64,000 bases of DNA, from contig SVHN01000005.1 in assembly GCA_015055805.1 (NCBI GenBank), forward strand, positions 62,001 to 126,000, in the 5' to 3' direction. Below the pieces are notes generated by a model. That model searched no databases, was not told the origin of the DNA, and saw only the letters and a program-made list of their open reading frames with translations. The position numbers and the translations under genes were made by a program. This document shows positions 44,051-53,178 of this stretch, piece after piece. The stretch's first letter is position 1. Every line of letters begins with the position of its first letter. This DNA is from Clostridiales bacterium (GTDB taxonomy: Bacteria > Bacillota > Clostridia > Christensenellales > Borkfalkiaceae).

Positions 44051-45343
44051 ATGCAAGTCGATATTCGCAACTTAATAGTTAACGGTGATAAAATTGCCGT
44101 CGCCCTTTCAGGTGGCAGCGATTCTATGGCACTTTTAAATTATATGTTATCGTTATCTAAAAAATTCGAGATTACCGTTATTGCATTAAACGTTGAGCAT
44201 GGTATTCGCGGTGAAAGTTCGATCCGCGACACCGAATTCGTAAAAGACTATTGTTCTAAGCACAACGTAGAACTTCTCACCTATTCGGTTGACTCTCTAA
44301 AAAAAGCCGACCAAGAAAAGTTATCCGTTGAGCAAGCCGCTCGCATTTTGCGGTACGAGTGCTTTTTTGATGCTATCAACAGCAAAAAATGCACTAAGGT
44401 TGCGACTGCTCATCACCTTGACGATAACACCGAGTCGGTACTTTTTAATCTTTTCCGCGGTACGGGTGTTAAAGGCGCAACGGGCATCGAAAGAAATTTT
44501 AACGACAAAATTATCCGTCCTTTCCTTACCGTAAAAAAAGAAGATATTCAAGATTACGTCATAAAAAACAATATCCCCTACGTTACCGACGACACCAACT
44601 TTTGTTGCGACTACACGAGAAACGCATTACGACTTAAAGTTATTCCCGAAATTAAAAAGCTTTTTCCAAAAATGCAAGACGGATTACTTCGCTTTGCTGA
44701 AATCTTAAAAGACGACGACGATTTTTTAGAGATAGAGAGCAAAAAAATTCTTAACCTTTCTAGCGACAAGGCGGAAATAACTATTCCTTGTCACCGCGCC
44801 TTATTTTCTAGAGCTACGATATCCGCCCTTAAATCGCTCGGCGTAAAAAAAGATTACGAAAAAGTTCACGTTGACGACGCGTATTCGCTTATATCTAAAC
44901 AAAACGGTAGCAGTATAAACCTACCGCTCGGCATAACCGCCATAAGGGAATACGATAAAATCGTATTTTACAAACAATCTACCGACGCTCTTCCTACTAT
45001 CCCCTTTTCAATAGCAAACTTTTCTTTCGGGGAAAGCGAATTAGAGATAAACAAAGTAACTGCGCCCGACCTAAAAAGCGGATTCTATTTAGACCTTGAT
45101 AAAATCCCCGTCGATACTGTTATTAGAACGAGAAAGGACGGCGACGTCTTTACCAAGTTCGGCGGTGGAACGAAAAGCCTAGGCGATTTCCTTACCGACA
45201 AGAAAATTCCGCTTAAAGAGCGCGACAGCCTTGCACTTCTTGCAAGTAAGAACGAGGTTTTAGCGATTTTCGGCGTTGCTATTTCCGATAAGGTCAAAGT
45301 TGATGACAACACAAAAAACATTGTTCAATTAATAAAAAAATAA
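44051..45343 (+). CDS. tilS: tRNA(Ile)-lysidine synthetase
   Basis: The protein has 430 residues from MQVDIRNLIVNGDKIAVALS. The ATP-pyrophosphatase P-loop ALSGGSDSMALL is followed by NVEHGIRGESS, ATAHHLDDNTESVLFNLFRG and the C-terminal TilS domain (LGDFLTDKKIPLKERDSLAL). It converts C34 to lysidine in the tRNA-Ile that reads AUA, an essential step in the cytoplasm. The position before hpt is the standard Bacillota order. Its 3' end (45191 onward) is duplicated downstream. Confidence 0.93.
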   Translation: MQVDIRNLIVNGDKIAVALSGGSDSMALLNYMLSLSKKFEITVIALNVEHGIRGESSIRDTEFVKDYCSKHNVELLTYSVDSLKKADQEKLSVEQAARILRYECFFDAINSKKCTKVATAHHLDDNTESVLFNLFRGTGVKGATGIERNFNDKIIRPFLTVKKEDIQDYVIKNNIPYVTDDTNFCCDYTRNALRLKVIPEIKKLFPKMQDGLLRFAEILKDDDDFLEIESKKILNLSSDKAEITIPCHRALFSRATISALKSLGVKKDYEKVHVDDAYSLISKQNGSSINLPLGITAIREYDKIVFYKQSTDALPTIPFSIANFSFGESELEINKVTAPDLKSGFYLDLDKIPVDTVIRTRKDGDVFTKFGGGTKSLGDFLTDKKIPLKERDSLALLASKNEVLAIFGVAISDKVKVDDNTKNIVQLIKK

Positions 45344-45373
45344 ACACGGAGAATACACAAATGAATAAAAACA
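45191..45373 (+). repeat. First copy of a 183-bp direct repeat (tilS 3' end)
   Basis: This segment covers the last 51 codons of tilS, the intergenic AACACGGAG ribosome site, and the first codons ATGAATAAAAACA. It recurs with few changes at 45750-45932, a 559-bp offset. Confidence 0.9.
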
Positions 45374-45600
45374 AACAGGAAAATGATTTAACATTAGGCA
45401 CTGTCGTAACATTAAAAATATTGTCTATAATTGCGATTGTTGCATCTATAATTAATTTTATAGTTAACATAGATAATGTTACTCTTCTACAAATTGTTTT
45501 ATCCCTTACATTATCTGCTATACTTTTTGCTTTTGCTCACATTGTAGATCTTCTTTACAAAATTTACAATAAATTAAACAGCAAACAGTCTAATGACTAA
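45361..45600 (+). CDS. Small two-helix membrane protein inside the tilS-hpt duplication
   Basis: The 79-residue protein has two hydrophobic helices (about 17-37 and 43-63: LSIIAIVASIINFIVNI and IVLSLTLSAILFAFAHIVDL). Its first codons (MNKN) and ribosome site are the duplicated start of hpt, so the insertion captured a translation start. I do not recognise the protein. It lies within a duplicated segment between two core genes and is probably a recent gain. Confidence 0.6.
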   Translation: MNKNKQENDLTLGTVVTLKILSIIAIVASIINFIVNIDNVTLLQIVLSLTLSAILFAFAHIVDLLYKIYNKLNSKQSND

Positions 45601-45749
45601 ACAGTATTACATCAGTCTAACTAAATATTAACTACGATAATGTCAGACAAAATGTTGTAAGGCTTACGGCATTATTTTTCGTTGCATTGATTTACAATGA
45701 AATCAAAACAAGTTATCGGGACACGCGTCTTAAACCGCCTGTCTATTAT

Positions 45750-45902
45750 CTTACCGACAAGAAAATTCCTCTTAAAGAGCGCGACAGCCTTGCTCTTCTC
45801 GCTTGCAAAAACGACGTTTTAGCAATTTTCGGCGTTGCTATTTCCGATAAGGTCAAAGTTGATGACAACACAAAAAACATTATTCAATTAATAAAAAAAT
45901 AA
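45750..45902 (+). pseudogene. Duplicated 3' end of tilS
   Basis: About 50 codons encode LTDKKIPLKERDSLALLACK and so on to IIQLIKK, nearly identical to the tilS C-terminus. It has no start of its own. The copy continues into the ribosome site and start codon of the real hpt gene; the whole second copy of the 183-bp repeat is 45750-45932. Confidence 0.85.
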
Positions 45903-45919
45903 ACACGGAGAATACACAA

Positions 45920-46465
45920 ATGAATAAAAACATAAAAATATTGTTGACCGAAGAACAAATACAAAAACGCGTTAAAGAACTTGCGGCGCAAATCACACTT
46001 GATTATTCTAGCATTGACAATTCCATTCGTCGTCCTGTATTTGTCTGCACTCTTAAAGGTGCGATATACTTTTTCGCCGATTTGACAAAAAACATCAAAC
46101 GCCCGATCATGCTTGACTTCGCGCGCCTTTCAAGTTACAGAAACGGCATGACCAGCGGTGAAATGGAAATGAAAAGCGACATTACCACCGATATTGAAGG
46201 AAGAGACGTCATTATCGTTGAAGACATTATCGACAGCGGTAAAACACTTGCGTTCTTCGTAGATCTTCTTAAAAAACGCAATCCTAAATCCATTAAAATT
46301 TGCGCTTTCCTTGACAAAAAAGAACGCCGCGAAGTTGATATCAAAGCCGATTACGTTGGGTTTGATATCCCCTGTGGATTTGTTGTTGGATACGGCTTAG
46401 ACTATGCTGAAAAATATAGAGAATTACCTTATCTGGGTGAAATAATAGACCCGTCGAAGGCTTAA
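45920..46465 (+). CDS. hpt: Hypoxanthine phosphoribosyltransferase
   Basis: The 181-residue protein has the PRPP motif VIIVEDIIDSGKTLAFFVDL and flanking motifs CTLKGAIYFFADLTK, and DYVGFDIPCGFVVGYGLDYA near the C-terminus (purine contact). It forms IMP or GMP from the base and PRPP in purine salvage. It follows tilS as in most Bacillota, here separated by the 559-bp duplication. Confidence 0.93.
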   Translation: MNKNIKILLTEEQIQKRVKELAAQITLDYSSIDNSIRRPVFVCTLKGAIYFFADLTKNIKRPIMLDFARLSSYRNGMTSGEMEMKSDITTDIEGRDVIIVEDIIDSGKTLAFFVDLLKKRNPKSIKICAFLDKKERREVDIKADYVGFDIPCGFVVGYGLDYAEKYRELPYLGEIIDPSKA

Positions 46466-46481
46466 ATTTAAGGAGGAAATC

Positions 46482-47813
46482 ATGAAAAAATTAAGCGCGG
46501 CAGTTGACAAACACAAAAAACTTATTCTCGATGCGGAAAGATACATTTGGGAAAACCCCGAAACGGGTTATAAAGAGTTCAAAACCAACAAGTATATGCA
46601 AGAAAAATTTATCGAACTTGGTTATGAACTAACCCTTGCTGACGGCATAACGGGTTTTACCACCGAAATAGATACGGGAAAAGAAGGTCCTACCCTTTTA
46701 ATTCTCGGCGAACTCGACTCAATCATTTGTCCGTCGCACCCTGAATCAGATAAAATCACGGGCGCGGTTCACTCGTGTGGACACAACGCGCAATGCGCGG
46801 CACTTTTAGGCGTTGCGGCAGCACTTAAAGAAGACGGCGTACTTGACGGGCTTTGCGGAAAGATTAGGCTTTGCGCAGTCCCCGCCGAAGAACTTCTTGA
46901 GATTGAATACCGTACCGAACTTAAAAACAAGGGCGTTATAAAATATTTAGGCGGAAAAAGCGAGTTTTTACATCGTGGATTATTTGACGGTGTTGACCTT
47001 GCGTTTATGGTTCACACCACGAATATTAAAACTTTCCTATGCCGTTTAGGCTCGGTTGGTTGTATACCTAAAACCATAATTTATAAAGGAAAGGCTGCGC
47101 ACGCTGGCGGTTCACCGTGGGACGGCGTAAACGCTTTATACGCAGCAAACTGCGGTCTTAACGCTTGTAACGCTCTGCGTGAAACCTTTAAGGAATCTGA
47201 CATCATGCGTTTCCACCCTATTATCACCAAGGCTGGCGATATGGTAAACGCTATCCCTGAAACTGCGATTATTGAAGCGTACGTTAGGGGACTAACTTAC
47301 GACGCAATAATAGAAAACAACAAAAAAATAAACCGTGCTTTGGTTGGCTCTGCCCTATCACTCGGCGCAAACGTGGAAATTATCGACGCGCCCGGTTATG
47401 CGCCGCATATTAACGACAAGGGTATGATTGATATCGCAGCGACGGCTATTAGCGAAATTTTACCCGACCAAAAATTCGTGTTTGATGAAGTTTATTCTTC
47501 GGGCAGTACGGACATGGCAGACTTATCTTGCATAATGCCTATTATTCACCCTTATGCGCCAGGTGCTGTCGGGATAGGACACGGCAACAACTATTATATT
47601 GCTGATCCTGAACTCGCTTGCGTTGGCTCTGCTAAGTGGCAACTCGCTATGCTTAAACTCTTACTTGAAAACAATGCAACTCGCGCAAAAGAAATTATCA
47701 AAAACTTCGTTCCAAGATTTACCAAAGAAGGGTTCCTTGCTATGCAAGACAGCCTTAACGATTCGGGCGACAGAATAACCTATCTAGACGGAAAAGCAGA
47801 AGTTAGATTATAA
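46482..47813 (+). CDS. M20-family metallopeptidase/amidohydrolase
   Basis: The 443-residue protein has the M20 catalytic features AVHSCGHNAQCAALLGVA (metal His), CAVPAEELLEIEY (Glu pair) and AYVRGLTYDAIIENN. KAAHAGGSPWDGVNALYA marks the dimerisation domain of AbgB/HipO-like enzymes. It cleaves an amide or short peptide, perhaps an aminobenzoyl-glutamate-like or N-acyl amino acid substrate. It has an AAGGAGG site 16 bp behind hpt and is probably co-transcribed. Confidence 0.88.
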   Translation: MKKLSAAVDKHKKLILDAERYIWENPETGYKEFKTNKYMQEKFIELGYELTLADGITGFTTEIDTGKEGPTLLILGELDSIICPSHPESDKITGAVHSCGHNAQCAALLGVAAALKEDGVLDGLCGKIRLCAVPAEELLEIEYRTELKNKGVIKYLGGKSEFLHRGLFDGVDLAFMVHTTNIKTFLCRLGSVGCIPKTIIYKGKAAHAGGSPWDGVNALYAANCGLNACNALRETFKESDIMRFHPIITKAGDMVNAIPETAIIEAYVRGLTYDAIIENNKKINRALVGSALSLGANVEIIDAPGYAPHINDKGMIDIAATAISEILPDQKFVFDEVYSSGSTDMADLSCIMPIIHPYAPGAVGIGHGNNYYIADPELACVGSAKWQLAMLKLLLENNATRAKEIIKNFVPRFTKEGFLAMQDSLNDSGDRITYLDGKAEVRL

Positions 47814-47821
47814 CGTTTATA

Positions 47822-47858
47822 AAGAAAAAAGTGGCGATTGCCACCTTTTTTCTTTGCC
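47822..47858. terminator. Bidirectional terminator
   Basis: The stem AAAAAAGTGGC/GCCACCTTTTTT lies between the convergent M20 and DJ-1 genes. Confidence 0.8.
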
Positions 47859-47869
47859 TTTTTTACCGA

Positions 47870-48397
47870 TTATATTTTTGGTTCAAGACCTAACGCCTTA
47901 CAAATTTCAAGTGAAAATTCCATTGCCGACTTTGGTCCGTTTGCAGTTATTAAGTTGCCGTCCACTTCAACGTCCGCACCCGTATATTCACCGTCGAATT
48001 TTATGGAAGTAATAAAGTCTTCCGCAGGAAAACAGGTGGCTTTTTTGCCGCCGAGCAAATCGTGTCTAGCAAGGACTACCGCAGGCGACGCGCAGATTGC
48101 CGCTACAAGTTTTCCATTTTCAACCATTTTTTTAATAAACCTAACTGCTGAAAAATTACTCGATATATTGACTGCGCCTGGCATACCACCTGGGATTACG
48201 ACCGCGTCGTATTCTTTATCGTCAACGTTTTCTATCAGTTTGTCCGCCTTTATCGTTATGCCGTGAGAGCCTATCGGGTATTCCCCCGACACCGAAACTA
48301 TATCGCAATCTGCGTCCGCGCGCCTAAGCACGTCAACTGGGGTTAACCCCTCAATCTCTTCCGTTCCATCAGCAAAAAATACCGCTACTTTTTTCAT
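47870..48397 (-). CDS. DJ-1/PfpI-family protein
   Basis: The 175-residue protein has the family fold markers KKVAVFFADGTEEIEGLTPV, VVIPGGMPGAVN and the nucleophile Cys in LVAAICASPAVVLARHDLL. Relatives act as glyoxalases/deglycases or stress proteins. The function of this member is unassigned. It has a GGAGAAAATC ribosome site. Confidence 0.9.
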   Translation of the reverse strand: MKKVAVFFADGTEEIEGLTPVDVLRRADADCDIVSVSGEYPIGSHGITIKADKLIENVDDKEYDAVVIPGGMPGAVNISSNFSAVRFIKKMVENGKLVAAICASPAVVLARHDLLGGKKATCFPAEDFITSIKFDGEYTGADVEVDGNLITANGPKSAMEFSLEICKALGLEPKI

Positions 48398-48410
48398 GAT
48401 TTTCTCCTTT

Positions 48411-49363
48411 TTATATACCTATACTCTTTTCAAATTCTTTAAGCGAATTAAAATATTGTTCGGGCGCAACAAGGTAAGATAATCCGTGTTCCGCACCGTC
48501 GATTGCTATAAGTTTTTTTCTTTACCACACGCCTTATAATTTTCTTCGCTCATATAAAACGGCACGAACTTATCTTCTTTCCCGTGGATAAATAAAACTG
48601 GTAATCGACTGTTTTTTAATGCTTCTTTTGCGTTTGCGTCCTTTAACGAAAATCCGCCGAAAAGCCTTGCGCCTAGCCTTATAAAGGGCATAAATATAAG
48701 CGGTGGCAAATGCATGCCTTTAAGCACTTTTTTTATTATTTCTTCAGCAGAAGTATAGCCGCAGTCGCCTAGTATCGTTTTAACGGTTTCGGGAAGTTCT
48801 AATTCGCTAGCCATAAGCACCGTGCTTGCGCCCATAGATATACCCGTCAATAAAAGTTTAACGTCTTTGCCGAACCGCTCTGCCGCGTAGTTTGCCCAGC
48901 TTACGGCGTCGTACTTTTCTTTTGCGCCAAAAGTGATAACTCTACCTTCGCTTTTACCCTGACCGCGCTGATCAACGAGTATAGTATTCCGCCCTAACTT
49001 AAAACAACGCTGAACTCCACCGCAAAGATCACGTTCGGACGTTCCGCGATAGCCATGAAACATAATTTCTACCGGCGCGCCCTTTTTTATTTCATAATAT
49101 TTGCCCCTTAAAGTTAGCCCGTCAAAAGACTTAATCTCTACTTGTTCGTATGGTATTTTTGCCGTTTCTTTCATGAGTGATATCATCTGTTCTTTGTACG
49201 GCAGATAGGCTTTCCCCGGTGGGATTTCAAATTCTTCATGCTGTTTTTGACGGTTATTAACGTAAAAGGTTATGCGAAAACATAAGTAACTTATTGCAAG
49301 CACAACCGCTATAACCGAAAGCAAAATTATAAGTAAAATCAACCAAAGTTTCATTTTATTCAC
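48411..49363 (-). pseudogene. Alpha/beta hydrolase with C-terminal frameshift
   Basis: An N-terminal membrane anchor (about 5-28) precedes an alpha/beta hydrolase: MFHGYRGTSERDL (oxyanion), ILVDQRGQGKSEG, LLTGISMGASTVLM (nucleophile Ser) and FIHGKEDKFVPF (Asp). The frame stops early at 48506 after CGKEKNL. One more A in the run at about 48512-48518 would restore KKLIAIDGAEHGLSYLVAPE, the usual ending with the catalytic His, stopping at 48411. As read, the product lacks its His and about 33 residues. Confidence 0.8.
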
Positions 49364-49491
49364 CTAGAAAGATTATACATTATACCGTCGTTTTAATCAA
49401 GAAAATTAGTATTTTTTACAAAATAAATTTTATTATTGACAACTGCTTTCGCGTTTAGTATAATTATAAAAAAACATCAAAGAGAAAAAAT

Positions 49492-50250
49492 ATGACCATA
49501 GTTATTTTGACGGCTTTGGGGGTTGGCGGCGCAACGGCTGTCGGCGCGCTTATCGGTTTTCTTTTCAAAAACCCCTCTCACAAAATGAACGACGCTATAC
49601 TTTCATTTGCGGCTGGAATAATGCTTGCCGCGGCGGTGGTTGGGCTTATTTTGCCATCACTTGACCACGGCGGAAATCTTTCAATTTTAATAACCGTTCT
49701 CGGCGTGCTTTGCGGCGCGGTGGTAATTGATTTAATAGACAAGTTAGTTCCGCACTTGCACCGTCTTTCTGGTGCAGAACTAGAACCGCACCCCGAAAAG
49801 AGTTCAAGAATAAATAAAACCTTGTTGTTCGTCATAGCAATCGCTATACATAATCTTCCCGAAGGGATAGCCGCAGGCGTAAGTTTCGGTACGGGAAATA
49901 CCGCGCACGCTCTAACCGTTGCGGGCGGTATCGCCTTGCAAAATATTCCCGAAGGCATGGTCATTATCGCGCCTATGGTTGTGGCTGGAATAAGCAAGAA
50001 AAAAGCTTTATTCATTGCACTTTTAACAGGACTTATTGAAGTTGTCGGAACGTTTATAGGATACTTTGCAGTAAGTATATCAGCCGCCATTTTGCCCTTT
50101 GCGCTTGCCTTTGCAGGCGGAACTATGCTTTACGTTATAAGCGACGAAATGATTCCCGAAACACACGCGCACGGCAACGAACGAATTGCAACTTTCGCAT
50201 TGCTCATCGGTTTTGCCGTTATGCTTGTATTCGACTTTTTCTTAGGATAA
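49492..50250 (+). CDS. ZIP-family metal transporter
   Basis: The 252-residue protein has eight predicted membrane helices. The metal-site motifs are HNLPEGIAAGVSFG in helix 4 and QNIPEGMVIIAPMV in helix 5, with a His-containing loop (PHLHRLSGAELEPHPE) between helices 3 and 4. Such proteins import zinc or other divalent metals into the cytoplasm. The layout is like ZupT/GufA. It is transcribed alone. Confidence 0.92.
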   Translation: MTIVILTALGVGGATAVGALIGFLFKNPSHKMNDAILSFAAGIMLAAAVVGLILPSLDHGGNLSILITVLGVLCGAVVIDLIDKLVPHLHRLSGAELEPHPEKSSRINKTLLFVIAIAIHNLPEGIAAGVSFGTGNTAHALTVAGGIALQNIPEGMVIIAPMVVAGISKKKALFIALLTGLIEVVGTFIGYFAVSISAAILPFALAFAGGTMLYVISDEMIPETHAHGNERIATFALLIGFAVMLVFDFFLG

Positions 50251-50264
50251 ACCCTTTAAAAAAT

Positions 50265-50301
50265 ATTGAGCCGAAAGACGCGAAGTCTTTCGGCTCTTTT
50301 T
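50265..50301. terminator. Bidirectional terminator
   Basis: The stem GAGCCGAAAGAC/GTCTTTCGGCTC is followed by TTTTTA. It lies between the convergent ZIP and lipid-anchor-like genes. Confidence 0.85.
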
Positions 50302-50309
50302 ATGTATTC

Positions 50310-51200
50310 TTATTCTTTATCGAGTTGGATTACGTAGTAGTTTTCGCCGTTCTCTGTTACAAAGTCAAAGCTTGATGCGCCGACGGATGCTAGGTCGCTC
50401 GTTAAACCTGCGCTTTCTGAACTACCGATAAGCGCGTTCACGAATACGTCGCCCGTCATCTTTGCAAACTCCGTACTCGTGCCGAACTCTGCTAAAAGAT
50501 TAAGCGTTTCAAATACTTCTTCGGTCTGCTTTTCACTAAGGTTGTTTACGGTGAGCGATTTTCCTACCGTAGTATAATCAAACGCCGCGCCTATTTTAGT
50601 TAGCGTTACCGTGGACGAAAAATACAAACTTTCGGGCACGATTGATTTTACTTTGTCGAGTGGGAACTCTATCATTTGTTCTTTTATCGGGGTTAGGTCA
50701 AACTTAAACACGACGTTTATATCAACGCTGTTCCCGTCTTTATTAGAAAACTGGACTTGAACGAGTTTAAAGCCGTACTCTTTTAAGTCGCCAAGTTCGC
50801 TTGAATCCGAGTCGATTGACGCTTCGCTTTCCAAAACGTTATCTATCATTGCGGCTATCTGTCTGTCGCTAAGTTTTACGTCAAGGTGCATATCTTTAGA
50901 TACTTTGTCGGCGTTTACTTCGTAGTTGCCGTTCTCGTCAACGGTTATTAGACCTTCAAGCGAGATGTCAGTTACTTTTTTCGCTGCATCTAAATCTTCC
51001 GCCGTGTACACGTTAGGTGCTATCTTATCCACGTCGACGGCTTGGTTTAATATCCTAACGTCGTTTACTAAACTTGGTATATTTACGCCAAATTTGTAGT
51101 TTACAAAAACACACACGCCTACGACTAACAACACGATTATTAATACGAAAACTAATATGGTTCGTATTAAACTCATTAAGCACGATCTTCTCTTTGCCAT
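50310..51200 (-). CDS. Membrane-anchored extracytoplasmic protein, unknown
   Basis: The 296-residue protein has one N-terminal membrane helix (about 9-30, LIRTILVFVLIIVLLVVGVC). The extracytoplasmic domain has alternating helices and strands without cysteines or known motifs (VSKDMHLDVKLSDRQIAAMI, SLYFSSTVTLTKIGAAFDYT). I do not recognise it. It is divergent from the membrane AAA gene and stands alone. Confidence 0.75.
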   Translation of the reverse strand: MAKRRSCLMSLIRTILVFVLIIVLLVVGVCVFVNYKFGVNIPSLVNDVRILNQAVDVDKIAPNVYTAEDLDAAKKVTDISLEGLITVDENGNYEVNADKVSKDMHLDVKLSDRQIAAMIDNVLESEASIDSDSSELGDLKEYGFKLVQVQFSNKDGNSVDINVVFKFDLTPIKEQMIEFPLDKVKSIVPESLYFSSTVTLTKIGAAFDYTTVGKSLTVNNLSEKQTEEVFETLNLLAEFGTSTEFAKMTGDVFVNALIGSSESAGLTSDLASVGASSFDFVTENGENYYVIQLDKE

Positions 51201-51405
51201 TTACTTTCTCCTATCGTTTAACCTAAATACGCGTTAATTATAGCATACCTTTATATTAAATGCAAGTTGTTTTACATCACGCTTTTTAGATTAATTATAC
51301 GTTTAATTTAAATTTTATAAACTAATCGCATTGACAAACACTTTCTTTTATGTTATATTATTAAAAATATTGTTACAATATACATTATATAATAGGAGTT
51401 GTATT

Positions 51406-53172
51406 ATGAAAAAGAAAAAAGCGCCTACTTCCGCTTATAGGAAGTTAGTCAACATTTTCAAGTCAAGAGTAACTCGTGGTGCGGTTATAATGGTTATGCT
51501 CTGTTTGTCCGTTCTCGGCATGTTTATGCTGGACGAACAAAACTTTATCCGCCGCGAGTATCTCACCTTCTTAGAGAGTAACTTTATTGCCGACTTTATG
51601 ACTTTCTTCAAGATCTCTAAGTTCAATATTATGCTTAACGCTTGGGTATTGTTTATCGTTTTCTTCTTCGTCGCTATCGTTATGACCATAGGCAATATGT
51701 GTAGTTACGGCGTAATGAAGAACAGCAAAAATAAGGCTGTAACGGGTATAGTTTATTACTTTACCTTGCTCGTTATCTGCGCGGCTATCGTTTTCGTTGC
51801 GTATATGCTCGGCGCGTTCAACACGTTTGACCGCGGAACGGCAGGCGTATTCATTAACCTTGTTTATTCGTTGATACTCTGCCTTGGATTTATCATATTA
51901 ATCCCGATACTTCTAGTTGCGCTTTACTATTTGATTAAACTCGTCGGTTATCTTCTCGCCCTTTTCGTCACCACTATCAGAGGGTTCTCGAAGGATATCA
52001 TTAGAGAAGAAAAGGTTTATCGTCTTCAACGCGAAGAGGAAGAAGAGTACGAAGAAGAAATTTTCATCGGCTCACCCACCGCGCCCGAAAGAGTGTTCCC
52101 GTCGCTCGTTAAAATCGACAACGCTCCATTAGAAACTGTTGAAAACCCCGAAGATATCGACCTTGAATCTTTATGCTTACAATTCCAGTCTTACGCTTGT
52201 AACAACCACAAGATCTACTACGACCTACCACTTATCCGTTCGTTTATAGCAGGTCTTGCAACTTCACGACTTATCATACTTGAAGGTCTTAGCGGTACGG
52301 GTAAATCTATGCTCCCAAGAATGTTCGCTAAATTTACCAACTCTAACGCGTTCTTTGCGCCCGTTCAGGCTACTTGGAGAGATAAGTCCGACGTTCTAGG
52401 GTTTTACAGCGAATTCTCAAAGACCTTTAAGCCCACGCCTTTCCTTGAAAACCTTTACGCAGCGTCGTATTCTGAAAAGACCAACGTTATGGTTCTTGAC
52501 GAAATGAACCTTTCGCGTATTGAATACTATTTTGCAGACTTCCTTTCGGTTATGGAATACCCCGCAGAAGACTGGAAGATACGCATTTACGATCCGCAGA
52601 ACAACCAAAGACTTCCCAAAAAACTCGACGACGGTTGCGTAAGCGTTCCCACCAACACCTACTTCGTTGGTACGGCTAACACCGACGACTCTACCTTTAC
52701 GGTAACCGATAAGGTTTACGACCGTGCAGTCGTTATCGACTTTGACGAAAAGGTTAAACCTATCGAAACTTCTTATAAGTCCGATCCTATAAACATTTCC
52801 GCAGAAGGCTTGCAAAACCTTTTCAACAAGGCTATCAACGACGAGTCGTTGCGTTTAACACAAAAGGAAACGGACAAATTCTTGAAGATTTGCGACTTTA
52901 TGAAAGATGCGTTTGACGTAAGATTCGGTAACCGTATTATGGTTCAGATTGAAACTTTCGTTCCCGTATACGTAGCACTTGGCGGAACTAAGGAAGAAGC
53001 ACTTGACTTTATGTTTGCTCGCAAGATTTTACGCAAGGTTGACGGTATGTACGAAGATTTCGTTAAGGACGAACTCGCTAACCTTACCAAGTTAATTACT
53101 ACGTCTTACGGCAAGAACGTATTTACCGAAACTGAAACCATGATTGCTAAATTCACTAAGAGGTTGGTTTAA
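51406..53172 (+). CDS. Membrane-anchored McrB/MoxR-like AAA ATPase
   Basis: The protein has 588 residues from the ATG at 51406 (AGGAG 8 bp upstream). Four membrane helices lie at about 22-42, 70-95, 110-135 and 150-182, followed by an acidic linker (EEEEEYEEEIF). The AAA module starts at about residue 240: LEGLSGTGKSMLPRMFAKFT (Walker A), MVLDEMNLSRIEYYFADFLS (Walker B) and FVGTANTDDSTFTVTDKV (sensor). Similar ATPase cores drive McrBC and MoxR systems. It is followed by a large partner gene at 6 bp. Codon usage matches core genes, so this may be a resident system, not recent cargo. Confidence 0.85.
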   Translation: MKKKKAPTSAYRKLVNIFKSRVTRGAVIMVMLCLSVLGMFMLDEQNFIRREYLTFLESNFIADFMTFFKISKFNIMLNAWVLFIVFFFVAIVMTIGNMCSYGVMKNSKNKAVTGIVYYFTLLVICAAIVFVAYMLGAFNTFDRGTAGVFINLVYSLILCLGFIILIPILLVALYYLIKLVGYLLALFVTTIRGFSKDIIREEKVYRLQREEEEEYEEEIFIGSPTAPERVFPSLVKIDNAPLETVENPEDIDLESLCLQFQSYACNNHKIYYDLPLIRSFIAGLATSRLIILEGLSGTGKSMLPRMFAKFTNSNAFFAPVQATWRDKSDVLGFYSEFSKTFKPTPFLENLYAASYSEKTNVMVLDEMNLSRIEYYFADFLSVMEYPAEDWKIRIYDPQNNQRLPKKLDDGCVSVPTNTYFVGTANTDDSTFTVTDKVYDRAVVIDFDEKVKPIETSYKSDPINISAEGLQNLFNKAINDESLRLTQKETDKFLKICDFMKDAFDVRFGNRIMVQIETFVPVYVALGGTKEEALDFMFARKILRKVDGMYEDFVKDELANLTKLITTSYGKNVFTETETMIAKFTKRLV

Positions 53173-53178
53173 TAAATT

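Noticed and set aside
45361-45932. The region between tilS and hpt as a normal operon gene
   Set aside because: The 183-bp direct repeats and the copied start codons show it arose by duplication and insertion.
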